From assembly GCA_022457065.1 (NCBI GenBank), contig JAJGBQ010000007.1, positions 1,116,001-1,180,000 of the forward strand: a DNA stretch of 64,000 bases. Direction: 5' to 3'. The notes under the pieces are model-generated. The model worked only from the letters and a program-made list of their open reading frames with translations, was not told where the DNA came from and did not search any database. Each line of letters begins with the position of its first letter. Position 1 is the first letter of the stretch. Positions 43,200-54,167 of this stretch are shown piece after piece. A program made the position numbers and the translations under genes. The stretch is from Curvularia sp. ZM96. Taxonomy: Eukaryota > Ascomycota > Dothideomycetes > Pleosporales > Pleosporaceae.

Positions 43200-44226
43200 A
43201 TTGTGTAATATGGATGGTTTCTGAAAAGATTATCCTATTGCTCAAGCTGGTCGGATTTACAAAGGATCAGCTGCATATTAGTCTTATACCAAGCTCGTCT
43301 CGGGACTACCTAGAGGATATTGCAGATGCGCGAAGCCTCAGCCACAGGTGCAGATTATGCTTAACATAGACGGCTGGAGTACGGGCACTGCCCCACGTCG
43401 TGAGGCAGACCGGTCAACAGAAAGGCAAATGTGCAGGCTGGCACTCATCCCTCGCTTGCTACGCTCTCAAACAGTCTTGTCTTGCTCGCCGAAGGCAGAC
43501 TTGGTGGCGTCCGTGGCTGCCTTAAAACGTTGCAAACCCCTCTATCTGGCTAGTTTGCGTCCGGCGGTCACCCTGAACGGACAAGATATAGGTGACTTGT
43601 CGCCTTCTCACGCGAGTCGGGAGTGCCTCCAGGCGCGTTCAATTGGCAGATCTTGCAGGCAAAGGGGCTATGCAGATACCATTTTCCAAAAACCAGTCTC
43701 GTGGAATCAAAAGTCGACTCATGCGTGTTTGCTAGAAAGCCACAATGCTCTGGGTAATGAGGGTAGGCCGTTGTGGTAGTCGACGATGGCCGTTCGCTTC
43801 CCCACGTGGTGTTGTTCGCCCTCTCATTGAACGTTGCATCGGATCGTCCTAGATTCGGCGTCCAACCTCGGGAGCGCCACACGTATTAACGCGACCTTTC
43901 TTCCGCCCCCGGACCGGACCACGATAGGCAATCTTGTCATGCCGTCTTGTGAAGCTTCGAAAAGCGTGTGCCTGGCCCGAATCCGTCGGCAGTCAATATG
44001 CTGAGCCACCCCATATGCCGCAACGGTGTCCCTTTGGCGTGGCCTGGGCCAGCGCATGCTCAGAAGACGGGCGCGCTCAGAGGGTATCTCCTACAACACT
44101 GTTACTGTCATCTGGGGGCCTTGCGCTCTCTCCACATTGCAATCCACCAGACACAAGCAGTCCACAGTGAATGAGCACGCTTTACATCGTTAGTATTGCG
44201 CTTCAGCGCGGCGCAAGACAACGAAC
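43200..44226. other. divergent promoter region
   Basis: 1 kb between divergent genes. A plus-strand frame of 143 codons at 43348 begins at GTG and has no motif. Nothing else recognised. Confidence 0.45.
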
Positions 44227-46548
44227 ATGTCTTTCGGATGCAGCCCATCAGACGTGCTGAAGCTACTAGAGCTCTCCACTCGGGTGTATCTCGCTTTCAA
44301 AGGTATGTCGTTAGCAATTATCGCAAGGCAAGGATCGACATGTTAATGTACGCTTAGATGCGAATGAGAATTCCGAAGCACAGGTAGCAGGTCTAGTGAA
44401 AGAGTTCACGGCGTTTCACACTTGCTTGACCGAGCTGGGCGAGCTGATGAAGCAGTATGGCCAACCAATGCCCTTCCCCGTTAAGGACTTTGAGGCAACT
44501 CTCAAGAGGTGTGAGAAGACTCTCGATCCGTATGCAGACCATCTGGTCGATAAGAAGATGGGCGTCAAGAAGTTTATCTTCACGATCAGATACATGGGAA
44601 TGGAGAAAGAGATCGATGGATTGAGAAAACAGATTACTGGCCATTACCAAGCGCTGAACATGTGCATCTCATTTCTGCAGCTGTAAGTCTTCAGTAGAAT
44701 TTCTACAACAGTGATCAACGACTAAAAATCCACAGTCGCTTGCATCTAGAGGCAACCAAGCAAACCCAACGTCTACTTGACTCGGCTCCACCACGCACAG
44801 TAACTCTGGGAGGCCGTGCCTACTCAACAAATGCGATAGGATTCTCGTCTCAACACGCGCCATTGGCGCTGCCTGCGCCAGATGAGCATCCGCTTTTCAG
44901 TGAATGGGTGATCTTTGATCGTTGGTTGCAAAGCGAGGATCAGCGCATTGCAAGGGAAGCAGAGCACGCGCGCCCATTATCGCTAGGCGATACACCGGCT
45001 GCTGTACCCAGCGAAGATGACCAGACGGCTGCCATATTGTATCATCTTCGCCGACAAGTTGACGACGCTATTTTGATTGAGGAAAATCGCGCAAAACGTA
45101 TGACTGCTGGAAAGCGGTCGCACCTTTCGCCAAGCGATGCCATACGACAGGAAGTCCGCAACATGCCGCCAGCGCCTTCACGTACATACACGCTCGACAC
45201 TGACCACTCTGGAAATTTCACCGGATTTGAACAGCACCATATGAGCAGCTCTTCGACAACTGTCCGACCCACTATAAGCCCTCCATCGCCTCACTCGCCT
45301 AAATCAGGAAGCCCGGTCGGGGACTCATATTTTGGTTCAACAGACTGGGCACAATCACCCACAGAGACGTCAGCTTCGCATGATATAGGCCGCACAACGT
45401 CTGTTTCAACAAATAGAAGCAGCATGAGCTATTCACCAGCTTTGCAACCATCTGGTGCTGACCTGAGCCCTGGTGGAACTGTGCAAGAGACTCTTGCGTC
45501 GTACAGTCTGCGAGGCAGTCTGCGGCGTCAAACGTCTCTAGCGACTTTGGCTTTGGGCGAAGCGGCGCTCAAGTGGAAGTGTATCTCCCGATCCGTTGAC
45601 GTCGAACGAAAGTCAGTCAAGTACGGAGCCGAAAGTGAAAAGTGTGAAGTTCTGTGGCAATACCGGGAAGACACAGGAATATCAATCCAAGCCGCATATC
45701 GATCCAACGACAATAAGCTTCACAGCTGGGTCGAACAGCATTTTCCTGCTACTGGTCCCTCAATACCGCTGACGACCACACATTCGGATGGTGCAGTATC
45801 CATCGACTTTCCACGCAACTCGTTCGGGAAATTGAGTAAGCAATACACAGATATCAAGTACACATTTCGCAGCTACGAGTCCGCAGAGAAGTTCCAGACT
45901 CTTCTTTACACCAACAATGGCGTTGACGCTGCAGAACTCAAATTCGACCGACCAATCTCGACAATTTCATCAAACTTAAACCCCACTGAGTGTCGAGGAA
46001 GGAATCTGAGGTTGTGGCGACGCACAGAGACTCATTTGGAAGACGATGGCCCCGTCAGCTTCGATGTCCTCGTACTGCTATTTTACACCAGCGCGTTGGA
46101 AGAGAAAGGACATTGGGTCGAGGAGCCACACTATGCATTCGAATGGTTGGAAGCCGCCACGTTCAAGAAAGACAGTGATGAACTAACCTTGTTTTTCTCT
46201 AAAGAAGCGTCGCGCTGGAAATCGGACAAGATCTTCCAGCGGCGCAAGTCCTCCAGCGCTAGTACGGCAACAACACCAGCACCAAAGAGTCCGTCCGTCT
46301 TCTCGCGCAAACGCAACGACTCCATGGAGATACCGCATTTGACGCGCTCAGGCACCAGGACATCAGTCGCATCCAATGAATCAACAAAGACGTTCAGAAG
46401 CGCCCTGGGCAGTGGCGGCAACCCCGCTCGACAGGGAAATATCAATCGCTTCGGATACTCTAAGTTGGAAATCAAGTTTCAAAACAAAAAGGATCGGCGG
46501 GCTTTTTTGGACGTATGGAAGGAATATGTGAAGCCATTGAAGCGATGA
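44227..46548 (+). CDS. unknown protein with fungal N-terminal helical domain
   Basis: Predicted 737 residues from exons 44227-44302, 44358-44682 and 44736-46548. The N-terminus MSFGCSPSDVLKLLELSTRVYLAFK, followed by a KDANENSEAQVAGL helix and KKFIFTIRYMGMEKEIDGLR, matches the helical N-terminal domain found in many uncharacterised Pezizomycotina proteins (sometimes preceding NACHT or ankyrin parts). No nucleotide-binding motif follows here. Instead there is a Ser/Pro-rich linker (about residues 270-380) and a C-terminal region of about 350 residues with beta-rich text. Probably cytoplasmic. Function unknown. It converges with the amine oxidase gene. Confidence 0.75.
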
Positions 46549-46891
46549 CACGGGTATATAGGTGGCCGGGACCATGTTAATGAGAAAACCCGAGTTTCAA
46601 GAATGTATTTATGGAAAAAGGATAATCATATCTAATCTAACATGTTTAATCACTGGAAAATATGCTATCGTATTCGCTAGCAGGGAGAAGAGGTATTGCA
46701 CAAAGAATTCCATCTACAACGTCATGGGCGAATATCGAATATTACGACAAGTGCACAAAGACAAAAATATAATATCTACATCCAACGTAAACCACGCCTC
46801 CCACACCTGCTCGTAAAGACGAGTCTAGATACCAGTGACCAAGATAATAACCCTACATACCTTTATCTTACTATATTAGCTCCCCCCAAAA
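46549..46891. other. convergent intergenic space
   Basis: AT-rich 3' flanks of two convergent genes; nothing else seen. Confidence 0.5.
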
Positions 46892-49271
46892 TTAAATACA
46901 TGTCTTATTCGCCACTACCTTTCCAAACTCCTCTACATACTTCACCTGCCCCTGCTCGTCATAATCAACCCTCACTTGCTGATTACTCTGCACCGACGGA
47001 TCGCCCTCGAGATAATTGAGCGGCTCGAGCCGCATAGCCGAGTGCGCGCTGCTGAACATGGTGACTGGCAAATCGGCCGTGCTGGGTAGATGGTGCATTC
47101 CTAAGTTGAACCAGAGGACACTGTTAAATTGCGTTAGCTATATGTTTCACGTGCTGCCCTTTGTTGCTTTTTTTTGGATAGGGGTTACTTACACATCTTC
47201 CTGCTCGAGGCTCTCGTCATCAAAGAAAGTGGCGAAATCCACCAGCGGATCCTCTTTCTGAAACTGGTTCCACGGATCAGCAGCCCGAGGCTCGGTATCT
47301 TTCTGCTTGGTGATATAAAAGTCGTGCGTGACGAAGGCGCCCGCTTTGCCTGTATTGGTCAACTCGGTTTGCGTGAGGTGGATGGCGCCTGCTGTTCGTT
47401 TGAGACGGTAGCCAGGGTACTCTCCGAAGCGGTTCGGTGTGTCCTTGTTGACAATGGCGTACTGGCTATTGTCATTTTCGGCCCAGTTGATTTGCAATGC
47501 TGATTCGTTCGCGATCCAGGAGCGGTGCGCTTTGAAGGTGTTGTAGCGGCGGCCTTGGCTCCAGGGGTAGTCGGTGGTGATGGCTTGGAAGGTAAGCTTC
47601 TGGACACTGTTCTTCCCGCCGTTGATGTCAAGGTCCGCTTTGAAGGTCAGCGTGTGGTCGTGCGAGCTGCCGGACAGGAAGTCGTGGACGTGGAAACCGT
47701 ATTCGGCCTCGTTTTCCCAGTAGCTGGCCGAGATGTAGCCTGAGAAGCGCGAGGAGACTTCGATGGCGCCATCGTAGAAGAACGTGTAATCGATCATGAA
47801 GTCGTAGTTACCGACGGTAGCTACGGTACGCATGATAAACTGTATGTTCTTTGCAACGCTGGTGTGAGCGCCAGTGTCTGTGAAAGAATGGCGCCGAATC
47901 GGGTATCCAGCGTCAAACTCGAAGATGCAGATGGCATCTGGGAGAGTTTTGGTAGCATTGCCTACATTGATAGACACAGGCAAGTATGTAGCGTGATCTG
48001 GACAGTCGTATCCGTGGACGAGGGGTTGCAAGTCCGCTCCCATGCCGCTTGTGGTGTCAAAGAAGGTCGCTTCTGAACCAAAGGGATCCGAGCTTGCGTA
48101 GGCCGTCAATGCTTCCTGGAGAGAAAGCTCATACAAGATACGTTTTCCCTTGTATTTAACATCGTAGAGCGCCAAACCCCGATCTTGGGTGACAGTATGG
48201 AAAAAGTCAAAGTCCATCCAGGAAATGTAATGCTCCGTGGCATCAATGCGGAACCTCTGGTCTCCCTGCGCGATGGATGCTGGAGGTGGCTGCTCATCCA
48301 ATGGAAGCGGTGCTCCTTGTTTGTCGGTAGAAGTCCAGTTGCCTGCCACATTTGGCGAGGGCACCTTATAATCCGGAGAGTTAATTGCCGCTCGGAACTC
48401 ATCTGTAGTGGCGTAAAACTTTCCGAACGAGTACCATCCATCAACTGTCCAGTCCTCCCAGTTTCGGGATGTTAGGTCAAATTTGACGTTGAAGCCCAGG
48501 GGTAGCACAGTGGAGCTAGCAAGTTCTGTACCGGGAGTACCAAGCACCGTAGCCCAAGAGATGATCCGGCCATCTTCGTCCCAGAATGGACTGCCGAGAC
48601 GAAGACCAACGACGCCACTGAGGAATGTCTGGAGTACGGTAAGTTGTTGTCAGAGCACAATATCCAGAAACTGCTACTCACAGTGTTGAACAATCGCTGG
48701 GCAATGTCTTCATGTTCAGTTCCAAACTTTGTCAGGAAATTTGTACCTTCAATTACAGAATACAAGGAATGCATGGTTGTTTTTCCTGGCTGAGTATTTT
48801 GGAATGGGAAAGTGAGCGGCTGGACTACAGTTGCATTGGTAGCTGGCAGAGGGCCGACCATGTACTCTTGCCAGTACACTTCCGAATAATCGGTGGCACC
48901 ATGCTGAACTGTTGCGCGTGCATACCGGCGGGGAGCTTTGGACTGTCCGTCGAGATGAGGAACGGTGTCGGTCTTGTTAGGTTCTAGAAGCGCGACTTGT
49001 ACTCTAAGAGATGATTAATATCTAGACGCTTGCTTGTATCAGTCTGAACTTACACATAACTATCTCGGCTGGATCCCTGGTTGCCATTCAAGTTCAGGTT
49101 CGATTGCAAGAGTTGGTTGACACTTGCTGTCTCATCCTCCGAAAGCGATTTCCATGGGTTAGGAAACGGCGCACTTAGGGTAGGCTGTCGATCCGAAGTA
49201 GAAGCATTCTGTGCGGCAACTGACGAAAGAAGGGCAGCAATGCCAACCACAACGGTAGAAGCCCACTTCAT
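46892..49271 (-). CDS. copper amine oxidase, secreted
   Basis: Predicted 734 residues from exons 49271-49054, 49003-48682, 48628-47193 and 47120-46892. It oxidises primary amines to aldehydes with release of ammonia and hydrogen peroxide, using copper and a topaquinone made from a tyrosine of the protein. The signal peptide is MKWASTVVVGIAALLSSVAA. The tyrosine lies in VGNYDF at about residue 455, the catalytic-base region in FFDTTSGMG, and the copper histidines in HVHDF and in MHHLP of the last exon (about 668). All key residues are present. The N-terminal D2/D3 domains look intact. Substrate (mono- or diamine) not decided. Several N-glycosylation sequons agree with secretion. Confidence 0.93.
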
Positions 49272-50364
49272 GATTGCCTGCTTTTTAGGATGCAAGAAAC
49301 CGGCTCGACACAGCTAATCATGGCGCGTCGGCATGCTATATAGTGGCTCAGACGCTTACAGTATTCAACAGAATAATGTGATCGGGGCATTAATCTATTG
49401 TCATCACTCGCGAGCATGGCTGAGAATGGTCTGACTCGCCTAAGATCGATGGCCTCGCTTCCAAAGGGATCTACCTTAGGAAATCGCTTATTCTGTTGTT
49501 TTTCCCCTGCGCGACGGGTTCAACAGGAAGCGATCGACAGGATAACCCTTTGTCAAGCGATTCAGCTCCGGGTTGCAACAATACTAACGTCTAACCCCTC
49601 ACGCTAATAGTACCACAATTATGAATAGAACTCTCGTGGTAGGTATACAAGGGTCATTTAGCCATGTCTAGAAGGTGTGCAATACCATGCGATTGGTTGT
49701 ACAGATATGTGGCGTTCCATCCCAGCCTATGGCTAGGAGCCTGCTCAGCTGGAACTTGGGGCAAAAATGTGCCCACTAGATTTGTTCCTCGCAAAAGAAT
49801 GTATTAGGAACAAGCACTGCTCGAGATTCCGGTGGCCCAGGAACACGCTAGCGGGGGCCGACCGGTAAGTGATTGTCGTCGGATCTCGATACAAGCTTTC
49901 TAGCCCCAGCTAAGACACATGATCATCCGGAGCAAACTTCCACATTACGCGCGTCAGTTTTTTCATGTTACGTGATTAAACATCAAACGCTTAGATCTCG
50001 CTTGTGCTGCAGCAGTATAACTTTAACTTTCTCATTCACTCCAGTGCCCCTGTCCTAAACTGCAAAGCCGCATCCAAATGCAACCCCCTCGGAATTACCG
50101 GAGTTGGAAACTCTGCCAATACTTCAGCACTGACCGCAAGGCTGACATCCAGAGACTTTTGTTTTGTACGTAGCAGAGGACTTTGATCAGACCGAGAGCC
50201 TGACTTGATGTTGAGTAACCGGCGGAGACAGAATGAAAACAATCCGATGACAACAATCCGATCCAAATACAATCTGCCATGAGAAACGGCATGAAAAGCC
50301 GACTCGGAATGCTCATACAAGGAAAGCACGTTCCATCATGCATGACAACCCTCAACACTTGAGC
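49272..50364. other. intergenic, nothing recognised
   Basis: 1.1 kb with the promoter of the amine oxidase at the left. No gene supported. Confidence 0.5.
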
Positions 50365-51080
50365 CTACCACGCAATTTGCGGTGGGAGAAGTCTACGGTT
50401 ATGTCGGTGTCTAACCATTAGGTTGTGTCGAAACCGCCTCGGTTCAGTTTGAATTTCCCTTCCCATGTACTTGAGCTGATCCGCCCAAAGAGCAAGTTCA
50501 ACTCTTTCTGGGAACGCCCGGTAGATTTTTCGTACATGTCGTGACAGGGTCTCTATTTCACGAGCGAGAAAGTAGGAATCTTCATTGTCACTATGCAGAC
50601 CCAGCTGATAGTGATGGTGTATGCTGTTGAAGCCTTGCATCACCGCTTGCACAATGGGTGGTAGAATGTGGCCTAGCTCAACGAGAACTTCACGCAAGCC
50701 AGGCTGACCAGAGTCAGCAAGGGGAGCACTCAGTAGGCGCGACCATGGACTTGGGAACTTACAATGTTGCTGGATGCTTTGCAAAGATCACAGCATGCCC
50801 CGCTGGCAAAGTCAGGGAAAGCCCATCGATGTCCTCGCATATTCTCCGGTGTCCATGGGTCACGAAAGCGGTGTCCATGGCCAATGGGGTGTTCGAAATC
50901 ATGGCCACGGCACCATGAACAGGAGCAGAAATCGTGTGTCATTTGGAGAAACTTGATCAAATACAGTGAGTTGGGGCAAGTGTTTAGCTCGTAGGCTGAT
51001 GTTCGAAGATGCTTCGTCTTGCCATGAGTGATGATTTGGAAGGGTCTTATATGGTACTTTCGGGCTCTGTTCTTGATCAT
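50365..51080 (-). CDS. unknown cysteine- and histidine-rich protein, 5' end unresolved
   Basis: Two exons are well supported: one ending at 50763 and one from 50703 to the stop, joined by a 59-bp intron (GTAAGT...CAG) in frame. From the first ATG in the open frame (MIKNRARKYHIRPF) the protein is 218 residues. The frame stays open and protein-like upstream to about 51203 (CSPPPVFACHHQAFLKRLPCC), so the true start is probably further out. FCSCSWCRG and GACCDLCKAS suggest zinc binding. Upstream, from 51381 to 51193, another phase also reads like protein and meets this one with a one-base offset, which may be a frameshift or an unrecognised intron. Family unknown. Confidence 0.5.
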
Positions 51081-51690
51081 GTCATATGTTTGATACAGCC
51101 CTGCGGCTTGCACAACGGGGCAGCAGGGCAATCGCTTCAAAAATGCTTGATGGTGGCACGCAAACACTGGTGGCGGTGAGCAAGTTGGGTCATTTTCTGC
51201 ATGTCAGGTCCTGATCAGTAAGGAGGTAGCAGCCGATCCAGTCAAAGGCAGTTTCTGTTAGGTGTCCACGACGAGGCGCAGGGATTTTGGAGCAAACAAG
51301 TCGACGAGGCCATGGCCTGTGTGACGCGCCCACCGCCACTCGTCCGGCTGTGGTCAGGTTGAGGGTGTACAGTGATGTGAATCAGGAGACGGTCGGATGC
51401 TGCCATGCCGCGTTGGAGAGAGCTGATTGTTACGGCTCCGCTCGCCGGTGGAAAAGGGCGACGATGAAGTACAGCTAACGTCCTGACTGTGCGGCTCGAG
51501 GCGCGTGGAGAAGACGGCGAGGACGCGGTTTGGTACGACGCGGGCGCGCCGGCGCTAGTCTGTTTCGGGACCACTTAACGCGTCGCGTCCATTGTGCTTT
51601 CTCAAACTAGCCGACGAGCTCCTTCCACACCATCACTCCCACCTTCCCCCACTGCGCACCACCCACTGCGCCTTCTCTCCAGGACTCATC
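51081..51690. other. divergent region upstream of CDC6
   Basis: Holds the uncertain 5' part of the preceding minus-strand gene (about 51193-51381) and the CDC6 promoter and leader. The region next to CDC6 is pyrimidine-rich with ACGCGT-like text: ACGCGTCGCGT lies at about 51578-51588. ACGCGT is the MluI-box core used by MBF-type cell-cycle regulators in yeasts, which would fit CDC6, but this is inference. Confidence 0.4.
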
Positions 51691-53694
51691 ATGGCTCCTA
51701 CTGTTCTTGGAAAGAGGACTCGCAGCTCCGCACGTGTCGCTGCCTCAGCAGGTACGAGCAAGAAGCGTCTTGGTAGCACTTTCCCGGGTGACACGTCCCT
51801 AACACGCTCAGCAGATGCAGAATTGAACGTCGCAACACGGGCGAAGCGGAGGACGCAGTTTGTTATTCACGATGAGGGCGAGATTGAGAACCCGTTCGTC
51901 ACACCCAAGAAGCAAAATGGGCACAGCGAGGATGCAATGGATCTGGATTCCCCTGAGGCCAAGCCATCGACAAGGCGTGGACGGAAGACTGGGACGACAC
52001 CTGCCAAGCACACCGAGCCATATTCACGCTTTCCACTCTCATCAGCCAAGGAAAACTCTCCCCAGAAGGCGCTGGTCGACATTCCGGAGAAGTTTGCGCC
52101 TACTCCCTCGACACCCAGACACCGCGATGCCCTTGCTGCCAAGGTCGCCGTCACACCACGACACCGACTCATCATCCCCGGGCGGCCATTGACACCCCGC
52201 ACCCCGCACACACCAGGAACCCCAAGGAACTCCGCACCTACTGTCTACAACGAGGCGCGACAAGTGTTTGCCAGGGGTTCGGCACCCCCAGTGCTGTTTG
52301 GACGGGAGAATGAGAGGAAAGAGCTAGAGAGCTTCATCACCGCGCGGACCAAGGGCCACAAGTCTGGATGCATCTATGTTTCAGGACCCCCAGGCACCGG
52401 CAAAAGCGCCTTTGTCAACGATGTATGCCGCACCGTGTCGTCCGATGACTCTGTCCAGACAGGCTACATCAACTGCATGAGCGTCAAGAATGCTCGCGAT
52501 CTGTACAGGACGCTGCTGGAAGAGTTTGTCGACATCTCTGAGATTGTCGAGGGCGAGGAAATGGAGGCGCTCAAGAAGGTTTTCATGCAACGAGACTCTT
52601 CCTATGTTGTCACGCTGGATGAGGTGGACCACCTGTTGGAGCTGGACATTGACCTCTTCTACAACATCTTCGAATGGTCACTACAAAAGTCTTCGAGTCT
52701 GATCCTCGTTGGTATCGCAAACGCACTCGATCTTACAGACCGATTCCTCCCACGACTCAAGGCCCGTGGTCTCAAGCCACAGCTCCTACCCTTCCTTCCC
52801 TACAACGCAGCGCAAATCTCCTCGGTCATCACCTCGAAACTGAAGGCGCTCTTGCCCGCAGGAAGCACCAGTCCACTCCCCTTCATCCACCCCACCGCCA
52901 TCATGTTTCTCTCCAAAAAGGTTGCCGCCCAGTCCGGCGACCTCCGCAAAGCCTTTGACATTTGTCGCCGAGCAATCGACCTCATCGAAGCCGACACACG
53001 CGACCAACACGCCAAAAAAGCCAGCGAAATCACACCCTCACCCACGCCCTCCCCATCCAAAACACCCCTGGTCGAAAACGTCAATCTCTCTTGTCAAGCC
53101 CTGCGCTCCCCCTCCAAACCCAAGGACCTCAGCACCGTCATCGCCGCCTCCCTGGCCTCTCTCACCGCAGAAACCGCTCCCCGCGCCACCATCGCCCACA
53201 TGGCCAAAATCACCGCCGCAGTCTTCAGCAACGGCACCAGCCAGCGCCTGCGAAACCTCAACCTGCAACAAAAAGCCGTCTTGTGCTCTCTCTCCGCCAT
53301 TGAAAAGAAGAAGCGCGCCACAGCCGCCGACACCGTCCTGTCTACTCCGTCCCGCTCGCACACCACTTCCCCGACTATCAAGGAGCTCTTCGAAGCCTAC
53401 ACTGCCCTGTGCAAGCGGGAAAACGTGCTACATCCTCTGACCAGCACAGAGTTCCGCGACATCGTGGCTAGCTTGGAGACGCTGTCGCTTGTTTCTGCGG
53501 TCGAGGGCAAGGCTGGTTCTCTAGATGTGTTTTGTGCGGGCACGCCGAGTAAGAGAGGGAGGGCAAAGGCGTTCCCCGGTGTGCTAGTGGAAGAACGGCG
53601 TGTTGCGAGCGTCGTGGGTGAGAAGGAGTTGGCGGATTCGCTGAGTGGGCCTGGTGCGGGTATCTTGAGGGGGATTTTGGAGGGCGCTCAGTAG
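51691..53694 (+). CDS. CDC6: Cdc6/Cdc18 replication-licensing ATPase
   Basis: 667 residues, intronless. The open frame extends upstream to TTG; I start at MAPTVLGKRTRSSARV. Loads the MCM helicase at origins together with ORC and Cdt1. The N-terminal 190 residues are basic and disordered with many Ser/Thr-Pro sites (TPKK, TPRHR, TPRTPHTPGTPRN), the expected CDK target region. An AAA+ domain follows: GREN(E)R box, Walker A SGPPGTGKS about residue 232, Walker B VVTLDEVDHL about 305, sensor region LVGIANALDLTDRFLPRL. The C-terminus is a winged helix (ENVLHPLTSTEFRDIVASLETL). The FGRENERKELESF start of the ATPase and overall length favour Cdc6 over Orc1 (no BAH domain). Confidence 0.93.
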   Translation: MAPTVLGKRTRSSARVAASAGTSKKRLGSTFPGDTSLTRSADAELNVATRAKRRTQFVIHDEGEIENPFVTPKKQNGHSEDAMDLDSPEAKPSTRRGRKTGTTPAKHTEPYSRFPLSSAKENSPQKALVDIPEKFAPTPSTPRHRDALAAKVAVTPRHRLIIPGRPLTPRTPHTPGTPRNSAPTVYNEARQVFARGSAPPVLFGRENERKELESFITARTKGHKSGCIYVSGPPGTGKSAFVNDVCRTVSSDDSVQTGYINCMSVKNARDLYRTLLEEFVDISEIVEGEEMEALKKVFMQRDSSYVVTLDEVDHLLELDIDLFYNIFEWSLQKSSSLILVGIANALDLTDRFLPRLKARGLKPQLLPFLPYNAAQISSVITSKLKALLPAGSTSPLPFIHPTAIMFLSKKVAAQSGDLRKAFDICRRAIDLIEADTRDQHAKKASEITPSPTPSPSKTPLVENVNLSCQALRSPSKPKDLSTVIAASLASLTAETAPRATIAHMAKITAAVFSNGTSQRLRNLNLQQKAVLCSLSAIEKKKRATAADTVLSTPSRSHTTSPTIKELFEAYTALCKRENVLHPLTSTEFRDIVASLETLSLVSAVEGKAGSLDVFCAGTPSKRGRAKAFPGVLVEERRVASVVGEKELADSLSGPGAGILRGILEGAQ

Positions 53695-54167
53695 AATGGT
53701 TTGATGATGATGTGGGATGAGGTATGAGTTGAGCGTGAGAGAAAGTCTTTGTTTACTTCTCTGGTTTTTCTCTTCTTCTTCTTGTTTTGTACTAGTACTC
53801 ACTTCACGCGTTCTACAGCACACTACTTGTCTGTCTTTCTTTTTTTTTCTCTCGAAAGACAGGTTGCTTCAGCAGCTTTTGTTGCATTTATCACGCACGG
53901 TACGGTATTGCATGGGGCATTTGGCATTAGACACCCTTATACACACACTCTTGGTTAGGCGTCTGGCATTCGAGCGATTGAGCGAGTTTAGCATAGTTTA
54001 ACGTTAGCATCAGCATAAGCTTAGTTTTTGGTATCATTTTCTGGATAAAGAGAAATTCAAAGACAAAACCCCTTCAACCTCACGTATGCTTTTAAGTGAT
54101 GCACATACTTGGTATAAATCTCCCCCGAACCCCTTCGAGAGCATAAAGTCTAAAAGCGATAACCCAT
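53695..54167. other. convergent intergenic space
   Basis: 3' flanks of CDC6 and TRM140, T-rich, no further feature. Confidence 0.5.
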
